Part shown: in pieces, positions 16,825-27,178 of the stretch
How the letters are laid out: each line of letters opens with the position of its first letter
Numbering within the stretch: the first letter of the stretch is position 1
NCBI GenBank assembly: GCA_035716025.1
Contig: DASTKH010000018.1
Span: 53,411 to 117,410 of the forward strand
Source: JADGHE01 sp035716025
Lineage (GTDB): Bacteria; Pseudomonadota; Alphaproteobacteria; Rhizobiales; Xanthobacteraceae
DNA length: 64,000 nucleotides
Direction of reading: 5' to 3'
Notes under the pieces: generated by a model
Database searches by the model: none
Seen by the model: only the letters and a program-made list of their open reading frames with translations
Told to the model about the DNA's origin: nothing
Translations under genes and position numbers: made by a program

Positions 16825-18180
16825 CTAAGGCCGGCTTGCGCGACCGGGCCGCGGCGGTGGCTTGACACCGGTGGTCGGCATGGGCGGCGCAGACGAACCG
16901 TTCGCCGGTGCAGGCGCGGTCGCTCCCGCCGGTTGGTCCAGCGGGGCTGCGGCGGCGGCGCCCGGCATCGGGGCGGCCTCCGCCGCGGGCTTTGCCCCCT
17001 CGCGCGCCTGTTGTTCGAGCTGGCGCAGCCGGGCGACGTTGCGCTGGTGCTGCTCGAGGCTTTCGGAGAAGGCGTGCCCGCCCGTCCCGTCGGCCACGAA
17101 ATAAAGATCCTTGGTCCGCGAGGGATTGGCGGTCGCCTCGATGGAGGCCCGGCCGGGATTGGCGATCGGCCCCGGCGGAAGCCCGGAGATCACATAGGTG
17201 TTGTACGGGGTCGGCTGCTCGATTTCACTTCGCATCAAAGGCCGCCCGAGGCTGCCCTTGCCCCCTACCAGGCCGTAGATGATCGTCGGATCCGATTGCA
17301 GCTTCATGCGCTGGCGAAGCCGGTTCATGAACACGGCGGCAACGCGCGAGCGCTCCTCTGGCTTGCCGGTCTCCTTTTCGACGATCGAGGCCATAACCAC
17401 GAGCTGGTCGGGGCTCTTGAGCGGCAGGTCCGGGCTGCGCCGCTCCCAGGCTTCGGTCACCACCCGCCGCTGGGCTTGCTGCATCCGCTGGATCATCTGC
17501 TCGCGGGTGGTGCCGCGCGTGAACTTGTAGGTCTCCGGCAGCAGCGTGCCCTCGGGGGGGATTTCACGCACCGGCCCGGCGAGGATCGGATTTTCGAGAA
17601 GCCGCGCGACGATCTGCTCCGAGGTCAGGCCCTCGGGAATGGTGAGGGCGTGCTGCACCACTTTGCCCTCGACCATCGTGTCCAGAACGTCGCGCAGGCT
17701 GGCCTGTTTCGGGAAGAGATATTCCCCGGCCTTGATGTCGTCGCGCGCCTTGAGGGCGAACACACCGGCGATGAACGTCCAGGGGTGTTCGATGACCCCT
17801 TCGCGCTCGAGCAGTTCGGCGACCTCGCGCAAGCCCGATTTCGGGATGATGACGATCTTGTCGGCCTGTAACGGCCCGGGGGCTTCGAAGCGCTGCTTAC
17901 CGACGGCGAGCGCGAGGCCGACCGCAATCGCCAGGATCAATATGGTCGTGAAGACGGCATTGCCGGCGATAACGACCGGGTGGCGCGCGCGGCGCGAGGG
18001 CCGGGCGGGCTGCGGCACCCGCTCGGGCTCGAGCCGCGCACGCGCGCTGCGCGGCGCAATCCGCGCGGGCTCGCCGCCGCGGCCGATCGGCGGAACCGCG
18101 TCCGGTCCGGAGCGTCCGGGCGACCGGTCGTCGGGCTGCGGCGCAATTATGGTTGGATCGGGCCGTGGTTCATCCGCCAT
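16825..18180 (-). CDS. mltG: Endolytic peptidoglycan transglycosylase MltG
   Basis: Cleaves nascent glycan strands at the inner membrane and so sets chain length. The 451-residue protein has a cytoplasmic basic/Pro-rich N-terminus (about 70 residues), one membrane helix (AVFTTILILAIAVGLALAVG), a LysM-like region and the YceG domain. The catalytic glutamate is in MASIVEKETG, with later signatures DPTIIYGL and YNTYVISGLPPGPIANPG. An extra Ala/Pro-rich tail of about 70 residues follows. ATG 18180 is preferred; GTG 18189 is possible. It follows fabF by 115 bases, the usual alphaproteobacterial order. Confidence 0.95.
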   Translation of the reverse strand: MADEPRPDPTIIAPQPDDRSPGRSGPDAVPPIGRGGEPARIAPRSARARLEPERVPQPARPSRRARHPVVIAGNAVFTTILILAIAVGLALAVGKQRFEAPGPLQADKIVIIPKSGLREVAELLEREGVIEHPWTFIAGVFALKARDDIKAGEYLFPKQASLRDVLDTMVEGKVVQHALTIPEGLTSEQIVARLLENPILAGPVREIPPEGTLLPETYKFTRGTTREQMIQRMQQAQRRVVTEAWERRSPDLPLKSPDQLVVMASIVEKETGKPEERSRVAAVFMNRLRQRMKLQSDPTIIYGLVGGKGSLGRPLMRSEIEQPTPYNTYVISGLPPGPIANPGRASIEATANPSRTKDLYFVADGTGGHAFSESLEQHQRNVARLRQLEQQAREGAKPAAEAAPMPGAAAAAPLDQPAGATAPAPANGSSAPPMPTTGVKPPPRPGRASRP

Positions 18181-18295
18181 TTTGACCACTCAGCATGGGG
18201 CCGGCGCCCGCGCCGCCCTTCATCAACGCCCCGCCGATCGCTCGAAGCCTATTGGCGAATATGGCGAAAGGGCGGAGTGTCGCCCCTGCCCACGC

Positions 18296-19558
18296 TTACT
18301 GCACGCGTCGCAACAACAGGCTCGCATTGGTGCCGCCGAAACCGAACGAGTTCGATAGCACCACGTCGATCTTGCGCGGGCGCGCCGTGTGCGGCACGAG
18401 GTCGATCGGCGTTTCGACCGAGGGGTTGTCGAGATTGAGGGTCGGCGGCGCGATCTGATCGCGGATTGCGAGGACCGAGAAGATCGCCTCCACCGCACCC
18501 GCCGCGCCGAGCAGATGACCGATCGAGGACTTCGTCGACGACATCGAGATCCGTCCGGCGGCGTTGCCGACGACCCGCTCGACCGCAGCAAGCTCGATCT
18601 CGTCGCCGAGCGGCGTCGAGGTGCCGTGTGCGTTGATGTAGTCGATTTCCGAGGGCGTGATGCCGGCGCGTTTGATCGCCATCTGCATGCAGCGAAACGC
18701 GCCGTTGCCGTCCTCCGCCGGCGCCGTGATGTGGTGGGCGTCGCCGGAAAGGCCGTAGCCGATGAGCTCCGCATAGATGCGGGCACCGCGGCGCTTGGCG
18801 TGCTCGTATTCTTCCAAGACCACGCAGCCCGAGCCCTCCCCCATGACGAACCCGTCGCGGTCGCGATCATAGGGGCGGGAGGCCCGCTCCGGCGTGTCGT
18901 TGAAGGAGGTCGAGAGGGCGCGGCAGGCCGCGAAGCCCGCAACCGAGATGCGGTTGACGGGGTTCTCGGAGCCGCCCGCGACCATGACGTCGGCATCGCC
19001 GAGGGCGATCAACCGCCCCGCATCGCCGATCGCGTGCGCGCCCGTCGAGCAGGCGGTGACGACCGCATGATTGGGACCTTTGAGGCCGAAGGCGATCGAC
19101 ACCTGCCCAGAGGCGAGATTGATGATGGCGCTCGGTATGAAGAAAGGCGAAACGCGGCGCGGCCCCTTCTCCTTGAGGATGATGGCCGTCTCTGCGATGG
19201 CTTCGATCCCGCCGATTCCGGAGCCGATGAGAACGCCGGTGCGCGCCCTCTCCTCCTCCGTGTCCGGATGCCAGTCCGCATCGTCGAGCGCCTGGCGCGC
19301 CGCGCACATCGCGAAAGTGATGAATTCGTCGACGCGGCGCTGCTCGCGCGGCTCCATCCACTGGTCGGGATTGTAGGTGCCGTTGCTGCCATCGCCGCGG
19401 GGGATCTGGCAGGCTATCTTGGCCGGAAGGTCGGAAACGTCGAACTTCTCGATTCGCCTCGCGCCGCTTTCACCGGCGAGGAGGCGCTTCCAGGAAACTT
19501 CGACGCCGCAGCCGAGCGGCGTGACCATCCCGAGGCCGGTAACGACGACACGTCTCAT
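18296..19558 (-). CDS. fabF: 3-oxoacyl-ACP synthase II
   Basis: Condenses malonyl-ACP with acyl-ACP in fatty-acid elongation. The 420-residue protein has the Cys-His-His triad of KAS II: Cys in TACSTGAHAIG, His in NAHGTSTPLGD and His in KSSIGHLLGAAG. N-terminal RRVVVTGLGMVTPLG and C-terminal NSFGFGGTNASLL are classic. It lies downstream of acpP by 106 bases and upstream of mltG. No strong ribosome site is seen before the ATG. Confidence 0.97.
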   Translation of the reverse strand: MRRVVVTGLGMVTPLGCGVEVSWKRLLAGESGARRIEKFDVSDLPAKIACQIPRGDGSNGTYNPDQWMEPREQRRVDEFITFAMCAARQALDDADWHPDTEEERARTGVLIGSGIGGIEAIAETAIILKEKGPRRVSPFFIPSAIINLASGQVSIAFGLKGPNHAVVTACSTGAHAIGDAGRLIALGDADVMVAGGSENPVNRISVAGFAACRALSTSFNDTPERASRPYDRDRDGFVMGEGSGCVVLEEYEHAKRRGARIYAELIGYGLSGDAHHITAPAEDGNGAFRCMQMAIKRAGITPSEIDYINAHGTSTPLGDEIELAAVERVVGNAAGRISMSSTKSSIGHLLGAAGAVEAIFSVLAIRDQIAPPTLNLDNPSVETPIDLVPHTARPRKIDVVLSNSFGFGGTNASLLLRRVQ

Positions 19559-19664
19559 GTGATGGCTTCAGATGCTCTCCGCCCGGCAACGCTGATACGT
19601 TCTGTGACGATGCCCGAGCCTGTTGCGGCGCGCCCGCGCGAACCCGCGCCGGCGCCCCCGCGGT

Positions 19665-19904
19665 TCAATTCTTGGCGTTCTTTTCGAGAAACTTGACCGC
19701 GTCTCCGACGGTCAAAATGGTTTCGGCCGCGTCGTCCGGAATCTCGCAACCGAATTCTTCCTCGAAGGCCATCACGAGTTCGACCGTGTCGAGGCTGTCA
19801 GCGCCGAGATCGTCGATGAAGCTCGCGCCTTCGGTGACCTTGTCGGCCTCCACGCCGAGATGCTCCACGACGATTTTCTTTACCCGCTCGGCAATATTGC
19901 TCAT
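19665..19904 (-). CDS. acpP: Acyl carrier protein
   Basis: Carrier of growing fatty-acyl chains, 79 residues. The phosphopantetheine attachment serine sits in GADSLDTVELVMAFEEEF, at about residue 36. The protein is acidic, as usual. It lies between fabG (307 bases upstream) and fabF, the standard order, though the gap to fabG suggests it has its own promoter. Confidence 0.97.
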   Translation of the reverse strand: MSNIAERVKKIVVEHLGVEADKVTEGASFIDDLGADSLDTVELVMAFEEEFGCEIPDDAAETILTVGDAVKFLEKNAKN

Positions 19905-20211
19905 CGTTTCAACCTCGTCCGTTTCGAAATGGGCCGGCGGCTAAGCGCAACCCGCGCGCGTTGGGATGATGCTCGCGGCCGCCCCGCGGCCGCCCGCACA
20001 TGGCGATCGGCCTCACCCGGTGCCCCGGTCAAGCCGGGCTCCGGTAACATACTTCGTCCGGCTTGACTAGCAAACCTGCCGGGCCTCGAGGGACATTCCT
20101 CCACACCAAAATGCAGCCGATGCGCCCACCCGGAACGCGCGGTTCGGGAGACGCTTCACGGCGCGCGGGCTGTCCCCGCGCGGGGATGACAAATGCGTCG
20201 GCCGGCATGGC
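19905..20211. other. Intergenic region fabG-acpP
   Basis: No gene is visible in these 307 bases. They hold a perfect 10-bp inverted repeat (listed separately) and GC-rich palindromes near 20170-20185. acpP is usually strongly expressed, so its promoter should be here, but I could not fix convincing -35/-10 elements. Confidence 0.5.
20028..20067. repeat. Inverted repeat upstream of acpP
   Basis: GTCAAGCCGG (20028-20037) and CCGGCTTGAC (20058-20067) are perfect inverted copies around a 20-base spacer. Its make-up resembles short palindromic intergenic repeats common in Rhizobiales; it could also form a stable hairpin in the acpP leader or fabG trailer. Confidence 0.5.
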
Positions 20212-20949
20212 TCAGATCATGGCCATTCCGCCGTTCACGTGCAGGGTCTGCCCCGTGACATAGGCCGCCTCGTTCGAGGCCAGATAGACGACGGCCGCGG
20301 CAACGTCGTCGGCCGTCCCGAGCCGCCCCGCCGGCACGCGGGCAAGAATCGACTCGCGCTGCTTGTCGTTGAGCTGGTCCGTCATCGGAGATTGGATGAA
20401 ACCGGGCGCCACGCTGTTCGCGGTGATGCCCCGCCGCGCGTATTCCTGAGCCAGGGTCTTCATCAGTCCGATCAGCCCGGCCTTGGCGGCGACGTAATTG
20501 CCCTGCCCCGGATTGCCCGTCACGCCGACGATGGAGGTGATCGCGATGATGCGGCCGAATCGGCGCCGCATCATGCCGCGCACGGCGGCGCGCGCGAGGC
20601 GGAAGGTCGCCGTGAGATTGACTTCGAGGACCTGCGCCCAGTCTTCATCGCGCAACTGGATGAAGAGATTGTCGCGGGTGACGCCGGCATTGGCCACCAG
20701 GATGTCGAGCCCGCCCATCGCCTTTTCCGCGTCCGGAACGAGCGTCTCGACCGCCGTCTTGTCGGCGAGATCGCAAGGCAACACGTGGACGCGCTCACCG
20801 AACGCCGCGGCCAGCGCATCGAGGGCTTCGCGCCGCGTGCCCGACAGGGCGACGGTCGCCCCCTGCGCGTGCAGGGCGCGCGCGATCCCGCCGCCGATGC
20901 CGCCGCTGGCGCCGGTAATCAGCGCCGTCCTGCCGGTCAGATCGAACAT
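20212..20949 (-). CDS. fabG: 3-oxoacyl-ACP reductase
   Basis: NADPH-dependent ketoreductase of fatty-acid elongation, short-chain dehydrogenase family, 245 residues. The cofactor motif is TGASGGIGGG near residue 12. NAGVTRDNL follows, and the catalytic Ser-Tyr-Lys is visible in ITSIVGVTGNPGQGNYVAAKAG. The C-terminal YVTGQTLHVNGGMAMI is typical of FabG. ATG 20949 has GGAGG upstream. It follows fabD by 81 bases. Confidence 0.97.
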   Translation of the reverse strand: MFDLTGRTALITGASGGIGGGIARALHAQGATVALSGTRREALDALAAAFGERVHVLPCDLADKTAVETLVPDAEKAMGGLDILVANAGVTRDNLFIQLRDEDWAQVLEVNLTATFRLARAAVRGMMRRRFGRIIAITSIVGVTGNPGQGNYVAAKAGLIGLMKTLAQEYARRGITANSVAPGFIQSPMTDQLNDKQRESILARVPAGRLGTADDVAAAVVYLASNEAAYVTGQTLHVNGGMAMI

Positions 20950-21030
20950 GCTTTTCCTCCGGCCTTGCCGTGTGTTGCGCAATCCGTGCGAAAGGATGGC
21001 GTCGCGCGGCGAAAAAGGCCGCCCGCCGTC

Positions 21031-21987
21031 TCAATGCGCGCCGCCACGGTGCGATGCGGCAAACGCCTTCACGTCCTCCGGCGTGCCGACCGCGATGGCG
21101 CTCGCCCCCTCGACGATGCGCTTGACGAGCCCGCTCAACACCTTGCCGGCGCCGACTTCGCAGAAGGCCGTCACCCCCGCCCGCCCCATGAAGGCAACCG
21201 ATTCGCGCCAGCGCACCGTTCCCGTGACCTGCGCGACGAGGCTGCGGACAATGTCCGCCGGATCGGCAATCGCATGGGCGAGCACGTTCGCGACCACCGG
21301 CACGCAGGGCGGCCTGACCGTGACTTTCGCGAGCGCCTCGGCCATGGCATCGGCCGCCGGCTGCATCAGCGCGCAATGGAACGGGGCGGAGACAGGCAGA
21401 AGAATGGCGCGCTTGGCGCCGCGCGCTTTGGCGATCTCGACCGCCCGGTCGATCGCCGCTTTGCTGCCGGAGAGGACGATCTGCCCGCCCCCGTTGTCGT
21501 TTGCGGCCTGGCAGACCTCGCCCTGCGCTGCCTCCGCGGCAACCTTCGCGGCTTCGGCAAGGTCGAGGCCCATGATCGCCGCCATGGCGCCGGCCCCGAC
21601 CGGCACCGCCTGCTGCATTGCGCGCCCGCGCACGCGCAACAGCCGCGCGGTGTCGGCGATCGTGAAACTGCCGGCCGCGGCGAGCGCCGAATATTCGCCG
21701 AGCGAGTGGCCGGCCACGAATTTCGCATCGCGGGCAAGATCGAGCCCCGCCTCCGCTTCCAGAACCCGGATGGCGGCCAGCGAAACCGCCATCAGGGCGG
21801 GCTGCGCATTCTCCGTGAGGGTCAGGCGATCGGCAGGGCCTTCCCACATCGTGGCCGTAAGCGCCTCGCCGAGCGCCTCGTCGACTTCCGAAAAGACCGC
21901 GCGGGCTGTGGGAAAGGAATCGGCGAGAGCCTTGCCCATTCCGACGGACTGGCTCCCCTGGCCGGGGAAAACAAAGGCGAGCGACAT
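21031..21987 (-). CDS. fabD: Malonyl-CoA:ACP transacylase
   Basis: Loads malonyl groups on acyl carrier protein. The 318-residue enzyme starts MSLAFVFPGQGSQSVGMG. The nucleophile serine is in GHSLGEYSALAA near residue 92, and the catalytic histidine is in SAPFHCALM. The start at ATG 21987 gives the standard family beginning; an in-frame GTG at 21999 is less likely. First gene of the fab block. Confidence 0.96.
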   Translation of the reverse strand: MSLAFVFPGQGSQSVGMGKALADSFPTARAVFSEVDEALGEALTATMWEGPADRLTLTENAQPALMAVSLAAIRVLEAEAGLDLARDAKFVAGHSLGEYSALAAAGSFTIADTARLLRVRGRAMQQAVPVGAGAMAAIMGLDLAEAAKVAAEAAQGEVCQAANDNGGGQIVLSGSKAAIDRAVEIAKARGAKRAILLPVSAPFHCALMQPAADAMAEALAKVTVRPPCVPVVANVLAHAIADPADIVRSLVAQVTGTVRWRESVAFMGRAGVTAFCEVGAGKVLSGLVKRIVEGASAIAVGTPEDVKAFAASHRGGAH

Positions 21988-22221
21988 GGGATCCAACACA
22001 CCGAGATATGCCGAGAAACCCCGGACGCGGCCGCAAAGTCAAGCTCGGTCCGGTGCTTGCGGCGGGCTTTTGCACCAGCGGATGCAGTTCGCCGGGCTTG
22101 CTCCCGCCCGCACCGAGCGCCCCGAGCCGGCCCCAGGACTTTGCGGCAAGGCATTGATAAGCCGGCGGGCGGGCACGGCGCGGGGGCCGGCCGGAAAACG
22201 CGCGCGCCGACTCGGAACCCC

Positions 22222-23196
22222 TCAATGCCCTTGCGCGCCCGAGGCCTTGATTATCTCGGCCCAGCGCGGCAGATCGGCGAGCAGCGTCGCGCGGAACTCC
22301 TCAGGCGTATTGCCGACCACGTCGAGCCCGAGCTCTTCGAGCTGCTTGCGGGTCGATGGATCGGTGAGCGCCCCGACAATCGCTCCGTGCAGCTTCTTGA
22401 CGACGTCGGGCGGGGTGCGCGCGGGCGCGACGATGCTGTGCCAGGCATTGGCGTCGAAGCCCGGGAACCCCTGTTCCGCGACGCTGGGCACGTCGGGGAG
22501 GATCGCGGTGCGCGCCGCGGTCGTCACGGCGAGCGGACGGATGTTGCCGCCTTTCACATTGGAGACGACGGGGGCGGCTGCCGAAATGCCGACCGGCACA
22601 TGGCCGGCGATCACATCCTGCAACGCGGGACCGGTTCCCTTGTAGGGCACGTGGGTGATCTTGATCCCGGCTTTCAAGGCCAGGAGCTCGCCGGCGAGGT
22701 GCTGCGGGGTGGCCTTGCCGCCGGTCGCGAAATTCAGCTTGCCGGGATTGCTTTTCGCATAGGCGATAAGCTCGGCAAGCGATTTCGCCTCGAATTTCGG
22801 ATTGACGTAAATGACGCTCGGCTGCGTGCCGAGAATCGAGATCGGCTGAAAATCCTTGACCGGGTCGTAGCCAAGATTGTTGTACATCTGCGGGTTGATC
22901 GACAGCATGGAACTGCTGGCGAGGAGCAACGTGTAGCCGTCCGGGGCGGCGCGGGCGACGGCTTGCGAGGCGACCGCCCCGCTCGCCCCCGGCCGATTGT
23001 CGATCACCACCGGCTGTCCCAGGCTCTGCTCCATTTTGCGGCTGACGATACGGGCGAGAACGTCGCTCGGCCCGCCCGGCGCGAAGCCGAGCACGAGCGT
23101 GATCGGACGGTTGGGATAATCGGCGGCGCCCGTTGCCATCGTGGACGCGCCGAACATCGCGACGAGCGCCGCCGCACAGCCAAGCACCTTGTGCAT
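22222..23196 (-). CDS. Bug-family (TctC-like) solute-binding protein
   Basis: Periplasmic receptor of 324 residues with a Sec signal peptide (MHKVLGCAAALVAMFGAS, cleaved near ATGAAD). Family motifs are LVLGFAPGGPSDVLARI near residue 35, NPGKLNFATGGKATPQHLAGE near 170, HVPYKGTGPALQDVIAG and LPDVPSVAE. There are no transporter membrane genes nearby. It is divergent from the class III alcohol dehydrogenase gene, with 170 bases between their starts. Closely similar in layout to the two Bug proteins at 27.2 and 28.8 kb. Confidence 0.93.
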   Translation of the reverse strand: MHKVLGCAAALVAMFGASTMATGAADYPNRPITLVLGFAPGGPSDVLARIVSRKMEQSLGQPVVIDNRPGASGAVASQAVARAAPDGYTLLLASSSMLSINPQMYNNLGYDPVKDFQPISILGTQPSVIYVNPKFEAKSLAELIAYAKSNPGKLNFATGGKATPQHLAGELLALKAGIKITHVPYKGTGPALQDVIAGHVPVGISAAAPVVSNVKGGNIRPLAVTTAARTAILPDVPSVAEQGFPGFDANAWHSIVAPARTPPDVVKKLHGAIVGALTDPSTRKQLEELGLDVVGNTPEEFRATLLADLPRWAEIIKASGAQGH

Positions 23197-23366
23197 GTCT
23201 CCTCTCCCTGGTTTTTCGCTCCCGGACTCGCGTTGTTATGGCGCAAAGCATGCGCCCGCCCGCGGCGGAGTACAATGCCGGCAAGGCTTGGCTCCCCGGG
23301 GCCAGCGTCATGACTGGTGCGCGCGCAACATGTCGCGCGCTGCGCCCGCAAGCATGGAGACTCGAC

Positions 23367-24494
<1,128 letters not shown>

Positions 24495-24587
24495 GCGTCC
24501 CGGCGCATCAGCCTTGATCGGCCCGGCGCGGCGTGCGAATTCGGTTCGCCGCCGCCTGCCGGCCCCAACCGGATCACGACCGCCGCC

Positions 24588-25022
24588 ATGAACAGTCCGA
24601 ACACCGACGCCGACACCGAGGAGCGCATTCGGCGTATGCGCGCCAACCAGCCGCCCTTCGCGAACCTGATCGGCTGGACCATGACCGAGATCAGCCGCGA
24701 CCGCATCGTCGCGGAGATGACGGTGCGGCCCGACCTCGAGAACGGTCACGGCATCATTCACGGCGGCGCACTGATGGCGCTTGCCGATCACCTCGGCGGC
24801 ATGGCGACCATCGTGAACATGCCGCGCGGCACGATCACCACCACCATCGAAAGCAAGACCAACTTTTTCGCCCCCGTTCCGCTCGGGCAGACGCTGCGCG
24901 CCGAATGCACGCCGCTGCACCGCGGGCGTACCACCATGGTCTGGCAGACCCGCATCACCCGCCCCGACGGCAAGCTCGCGGCGCTCGTGACGCAGACGCA
25001 GCTTGTCATGGAAAGACGCTGA
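24588..25022 (+). CDS. PaaI-family hotdog thioesterase, copy 1
   Basis: A 144-residue single hotdog domain that should hydrolyse an acyl-CoA thioester. Active-site type motifs are IIHGGALMALADHLGG near residue 57 and the later TIESKTNFFAPV. CTPLHRGRTTMVW is shared exactly with the next gene. It lies 93 bases after the class III alcohol dehydrogenase gene on the same strand. Substrate unknown. Confidence 0.9.
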   Translation: MNSPNTDADTEERIRRMRANQPPFANLIGWTMTEISRDRIVAEMTVRPDLENGHGIIHGGALMALADHLGGMATIVNMPRGTITTTIESKTNFFAPVPLGQTLRAECTPLHRGRTTMVWQTRITRPDGKLAALVTQTQLVMERR

Positions 25023-25145
25023 CGCGCCCGCGAGGCGACGCTCGGCATCGCCTGCATCGGCTCCCGCCGCGTTGGGCGCCACTCCCGCCGCGCCTTCCCG
25101 CGCAAGCGACCGCAACGGCCAGAAAGACAAGGACCAGATTCTCGC

Positions 25146-25598
25146 ATGCCCATCGCCACGGACGGAAGCGTCGATCCGGAGAAACTGCGCCGCTTCGAAG
25201 AACAACCGCACCCTTTCTACACGCTGATCGGCGCGCGGATCGTCTCTCTTTCGCGCGACCGCGTGGAGGCGGAGCTTCGCATCACCCCCGCCCTCAGCAA
25301 TCGCAGCGGAATCGCCCATGGCGGCGCGGTGGTGGCGGTCGCCGACCATCTTGGCGGCGCGGCCACGATCATCAATCTCCCGCCGGGGGCGCGCACGGCC
25401 ACGATCGAGAGCAAGACGAATTTCCTTGCGTCGATCCCGACGGGCGATACCGTGCGCGCGGTCTGCACCCCGCTGCACAGGGGGCGAACGACGATGGTCT
25501 GGGAGATCCGCATCCTGCGGAGCGACGGCCGGCTCGCCGCAGTTGTGACGCAGACGCAGATCGTCATTCCCGCGGGAGCGCGCGCCGGTTCCGACTGA
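25146..25598 (+). CDS. PaaI-family hotdog thioesterase, copy 2
   Basis: A 150-residue paralogue of the preceding gene, with more than half of aligned residues identical by eye. It keeps AHGGAVVAVADHLGG, ATIESKTNF and CTPLHRGRTTMVW. The N-terminal 35 residues and some pocket positions differ (HGGALMAL versus HGGAVVAV), so the substrate may differ. A tandem duplication is the simple reading. There are 123 bases between the two genes. Confidence 0.9.
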   Translation: MPIATDGSVDPEKLRRFEEQPHPFYTLIGARIVSLSRDRVEAELRITPALSNRSGIAHGGAVVAVADHLGGAATIINLPPGARTATIESKTNFLASIPTGDTVRAVCTPLHRGRTTMVWEIRILRSDGRLAAVVTQTQIVIPAGARAGSD

Positions 25599-25662
25599 AC
25601 GCGAAGCGGCCGGCGTGCCGTTTCCACCACGCCCCGGCGCGGCAAAAACGGAGGCTTCGCCC

Positions 25663-26106
25663 ATGGCGCTTCTGAAATTTCTTGCGGTCGTGCTGACGGC
25701 GCTCGCGCTGGTGCCGGGCGGGGCGCATCTTTTCGCGCTGCCCAACAAGATCGCCATGGCGCAGGACGCCTATTTCGTCGCCCAGAGCGTCTACCGCGGC
25801 TGGGCGCTGTTCGGCATCGTGCTGTTCGGCGCGCTCGCCGCCAATGCCGCGCTCGGGCTTGCCGCCTGGCGGCGCGGCGAGCCGCACGTGTTGCCGCTGC
25901 TTGCCTTCCTGTGTATCGCGGCGACGCTTGGGATCTTTTTCGGATTTACCTATCCGACCAATGTCGCGACCGAGAACTGGACGGTCGTGCCCGCACATTG
26001 GGACGCCCTGCGCACGCGCTGGGAGTATTCGCACGCGGTCAATGCGCTCATCACCTTCGCCGCTCTGTGCCTCGTGACGGGGTCAGTCGTGCGCGCGCCG
26101 CGGTGA
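25663..26106 (+). CDS. Four-helix membrane protein, DUF1772-like
   Basis: A 147-residue protein with four hydrophobic segments (about residues 3-22, 43-62, 74-95, 122-142). The stretch WDALRTRWEYSHAVNALITF resembles the C-terminal signature of DUF1772 proteins, some of which are linked to anthrone oxidation; the assignment is tentative. ATG 25663 has GGAGG upstream. Its 3' end overlaps the end of the convergent EamA gene by 24 bases. Confidence 0.75.
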   Translation: MALLKFLAVVLTALALVPGGAHLFALPNKIAMAQDAYFVAQSVYRGWALFGIVLFGALAANAALGLAAWRRGEPHVLPLLAFLCIAATLGIFFGFTYPTNVATENWTVVPAHWDALRTRWEYSHAVNALITFAALCLVTGSVVRAPR

Positions 26107-27018
26107 CCCTGGCGGGGCGACCTTTTGCGTGCGCCGGCCCTCGCTCGTGGCAAGCCACAGGCCGGCGAACACGCCGGCAAGGCCGATCAGCAGATTGGGA
26201 CCGATCGGCTCCCCCAGCATGAGCGCGCCGGTGATCGCCGCCATGATCGGGTTGACGCCGACGGAAACCGCCGCCTGCGTCGGCCCGGTGCGGCCGAGCG
26301 CGAACACCCAGAGAATGAACATCGCCGCCCCGCCCCCAACCGCAAGAAAGGCCATCGCGAGCCATTGCGCGGGTCCGTAGTCCGCAAGGCTCGAAAATCC
26401 GCCGCTCGCGACCGCAAGGCCGAGCAGGATCGCCTCCCCCGCCCCCATGCCGACGGTCAGAAACGCAAGCGGATGGCAGCGCACGATCAGCGGGCGTGAC
26501 AGCACCACATAGGCGGACATCACAAGAACGGCCGCCACCATGATGAGGTCGCCGCGCCAGGCGCCCGGCGGCGCGCCCTCGAGGCCGGCCACGAGCGCGA
26601 CGGCCACCCCGCCGATCGCGATCAGCACCCCGAGACTGCGACGGAGCGTCAGCCGCTGCACGCCGAAGGCGGCCGCGATGATCATCGTCTGCAGCGGCAT
26701 GGTGGAAAAGGCGAGCCCGGCGCGCGCCGAGATTGTGAACTGCATCGCCGCGACGAACAGCAGACTGAAGACAACGAACGCGAGGACGCCGAGCAGGCTC
26801 ACGGAAAACCAATCCTCCCGCCGCGGCCAAGGAACCCTGAGGGTCACCGCCGCCGCCAACAGCAAGAGAAAGGCGACGCCGAAGCGCACCGCATTGATCG
26901 TGATGGGATCGGAAGAGGCGACGAGCAGGCGCGTTGCGGCGATCGTCACGCCGCCGAGGCCGGCGGAGAAGGCGGCGGCCGCAACCGCGACGCGCTCGCG
27001 GGTGGAGGACGGCTGCAT
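26083..27018 (-). CDS. EamA/DMT-family transporter
   Basis: Ten-helix inner-membrane exporter of 311 residues with two EamA repeats. Typical stretches are INAVRFGVAFLLLLAA in repeat one and PTQAAVSVGVNPIMAAITGALMLGEPIGP (quoted in overlapping part) in repeat two. It is distinct from the DMT protein at 15.7-16.7 kb. Substrate unknown. Overlaps the previous gene tail to tail. Confidence 0.9.
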   Translation of the reverse strand: MQPSSTRERVAVAAAAFSAGLGGVTIAATRLLVASSDPITINAVRFGVAFLLLLAAAVTLRVPWPRREDWFSVSLLGVLAFVVFSLLFVAAMQFTISARAGLAFSTMPLQTMIIAAAFGVQRLTLRRSLGVLIAIGGVAVALVAGLEGAPPGAWRGDLIMVAAVLVMSAYVVLSRPLIVRCHPLAFLTVGMGAGEAILLGLAVASGGFSSLADYGPAQWLAMAFLAVGGGAAMFILWVFALGRTGPTQAAVSVGVNPIMAAITGALMLGEPIGPNLLIGLAGVFAGLWLATSEGRRTQKVAPPGSPRRAHD

Positions 27019-27127
27019 GGAACGGATGGGTCCGGGGTTGAAGACGCTCGGCGCCGATGCGCGCGCGCCGCCTGCATAGCAGGCGGGCCGGATCGCCGGA
27101 ACCGCTCGCGTTGCGATCCGGAAACGA

Positions 27128-27152
27128 AATCGCCGGGCGCGGCCCGGCGATT
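27128..27152 (-). terminator. Intrinsic terminator of the 27.2-kb Bug gene
   Basis: A perfect 11-bp stem, AATCGCCGGGC with GCCCGGCGATT, closes a 3-base loop. On the minus strand it is followed by ATTTCGTTT, and it starts 26 bases after the stop codon. Confidence 0.65.
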
Positions 27153-27178
27153 CACATGACCGTTGCTTGCGGCGGCGA

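Noticed and set aside
15448..17871. Plus-strand ORF of 807 codons opposite the EamA and mltG genes
   Set aside because: Low-complexity Arg/Gln/Asp-rich product; the opposite strand holds clear families, and it would cross the nrdJ promoter.
20239..23313. Plus-strand ORF of 1024 codons opposite fabG, fabD and a Bug gene
   Set aside because: It is an antisense shadow produced by high GC3. Its product is Arg/Ala/Gly/His-rich without domains, and the minus-strand genes are clear.
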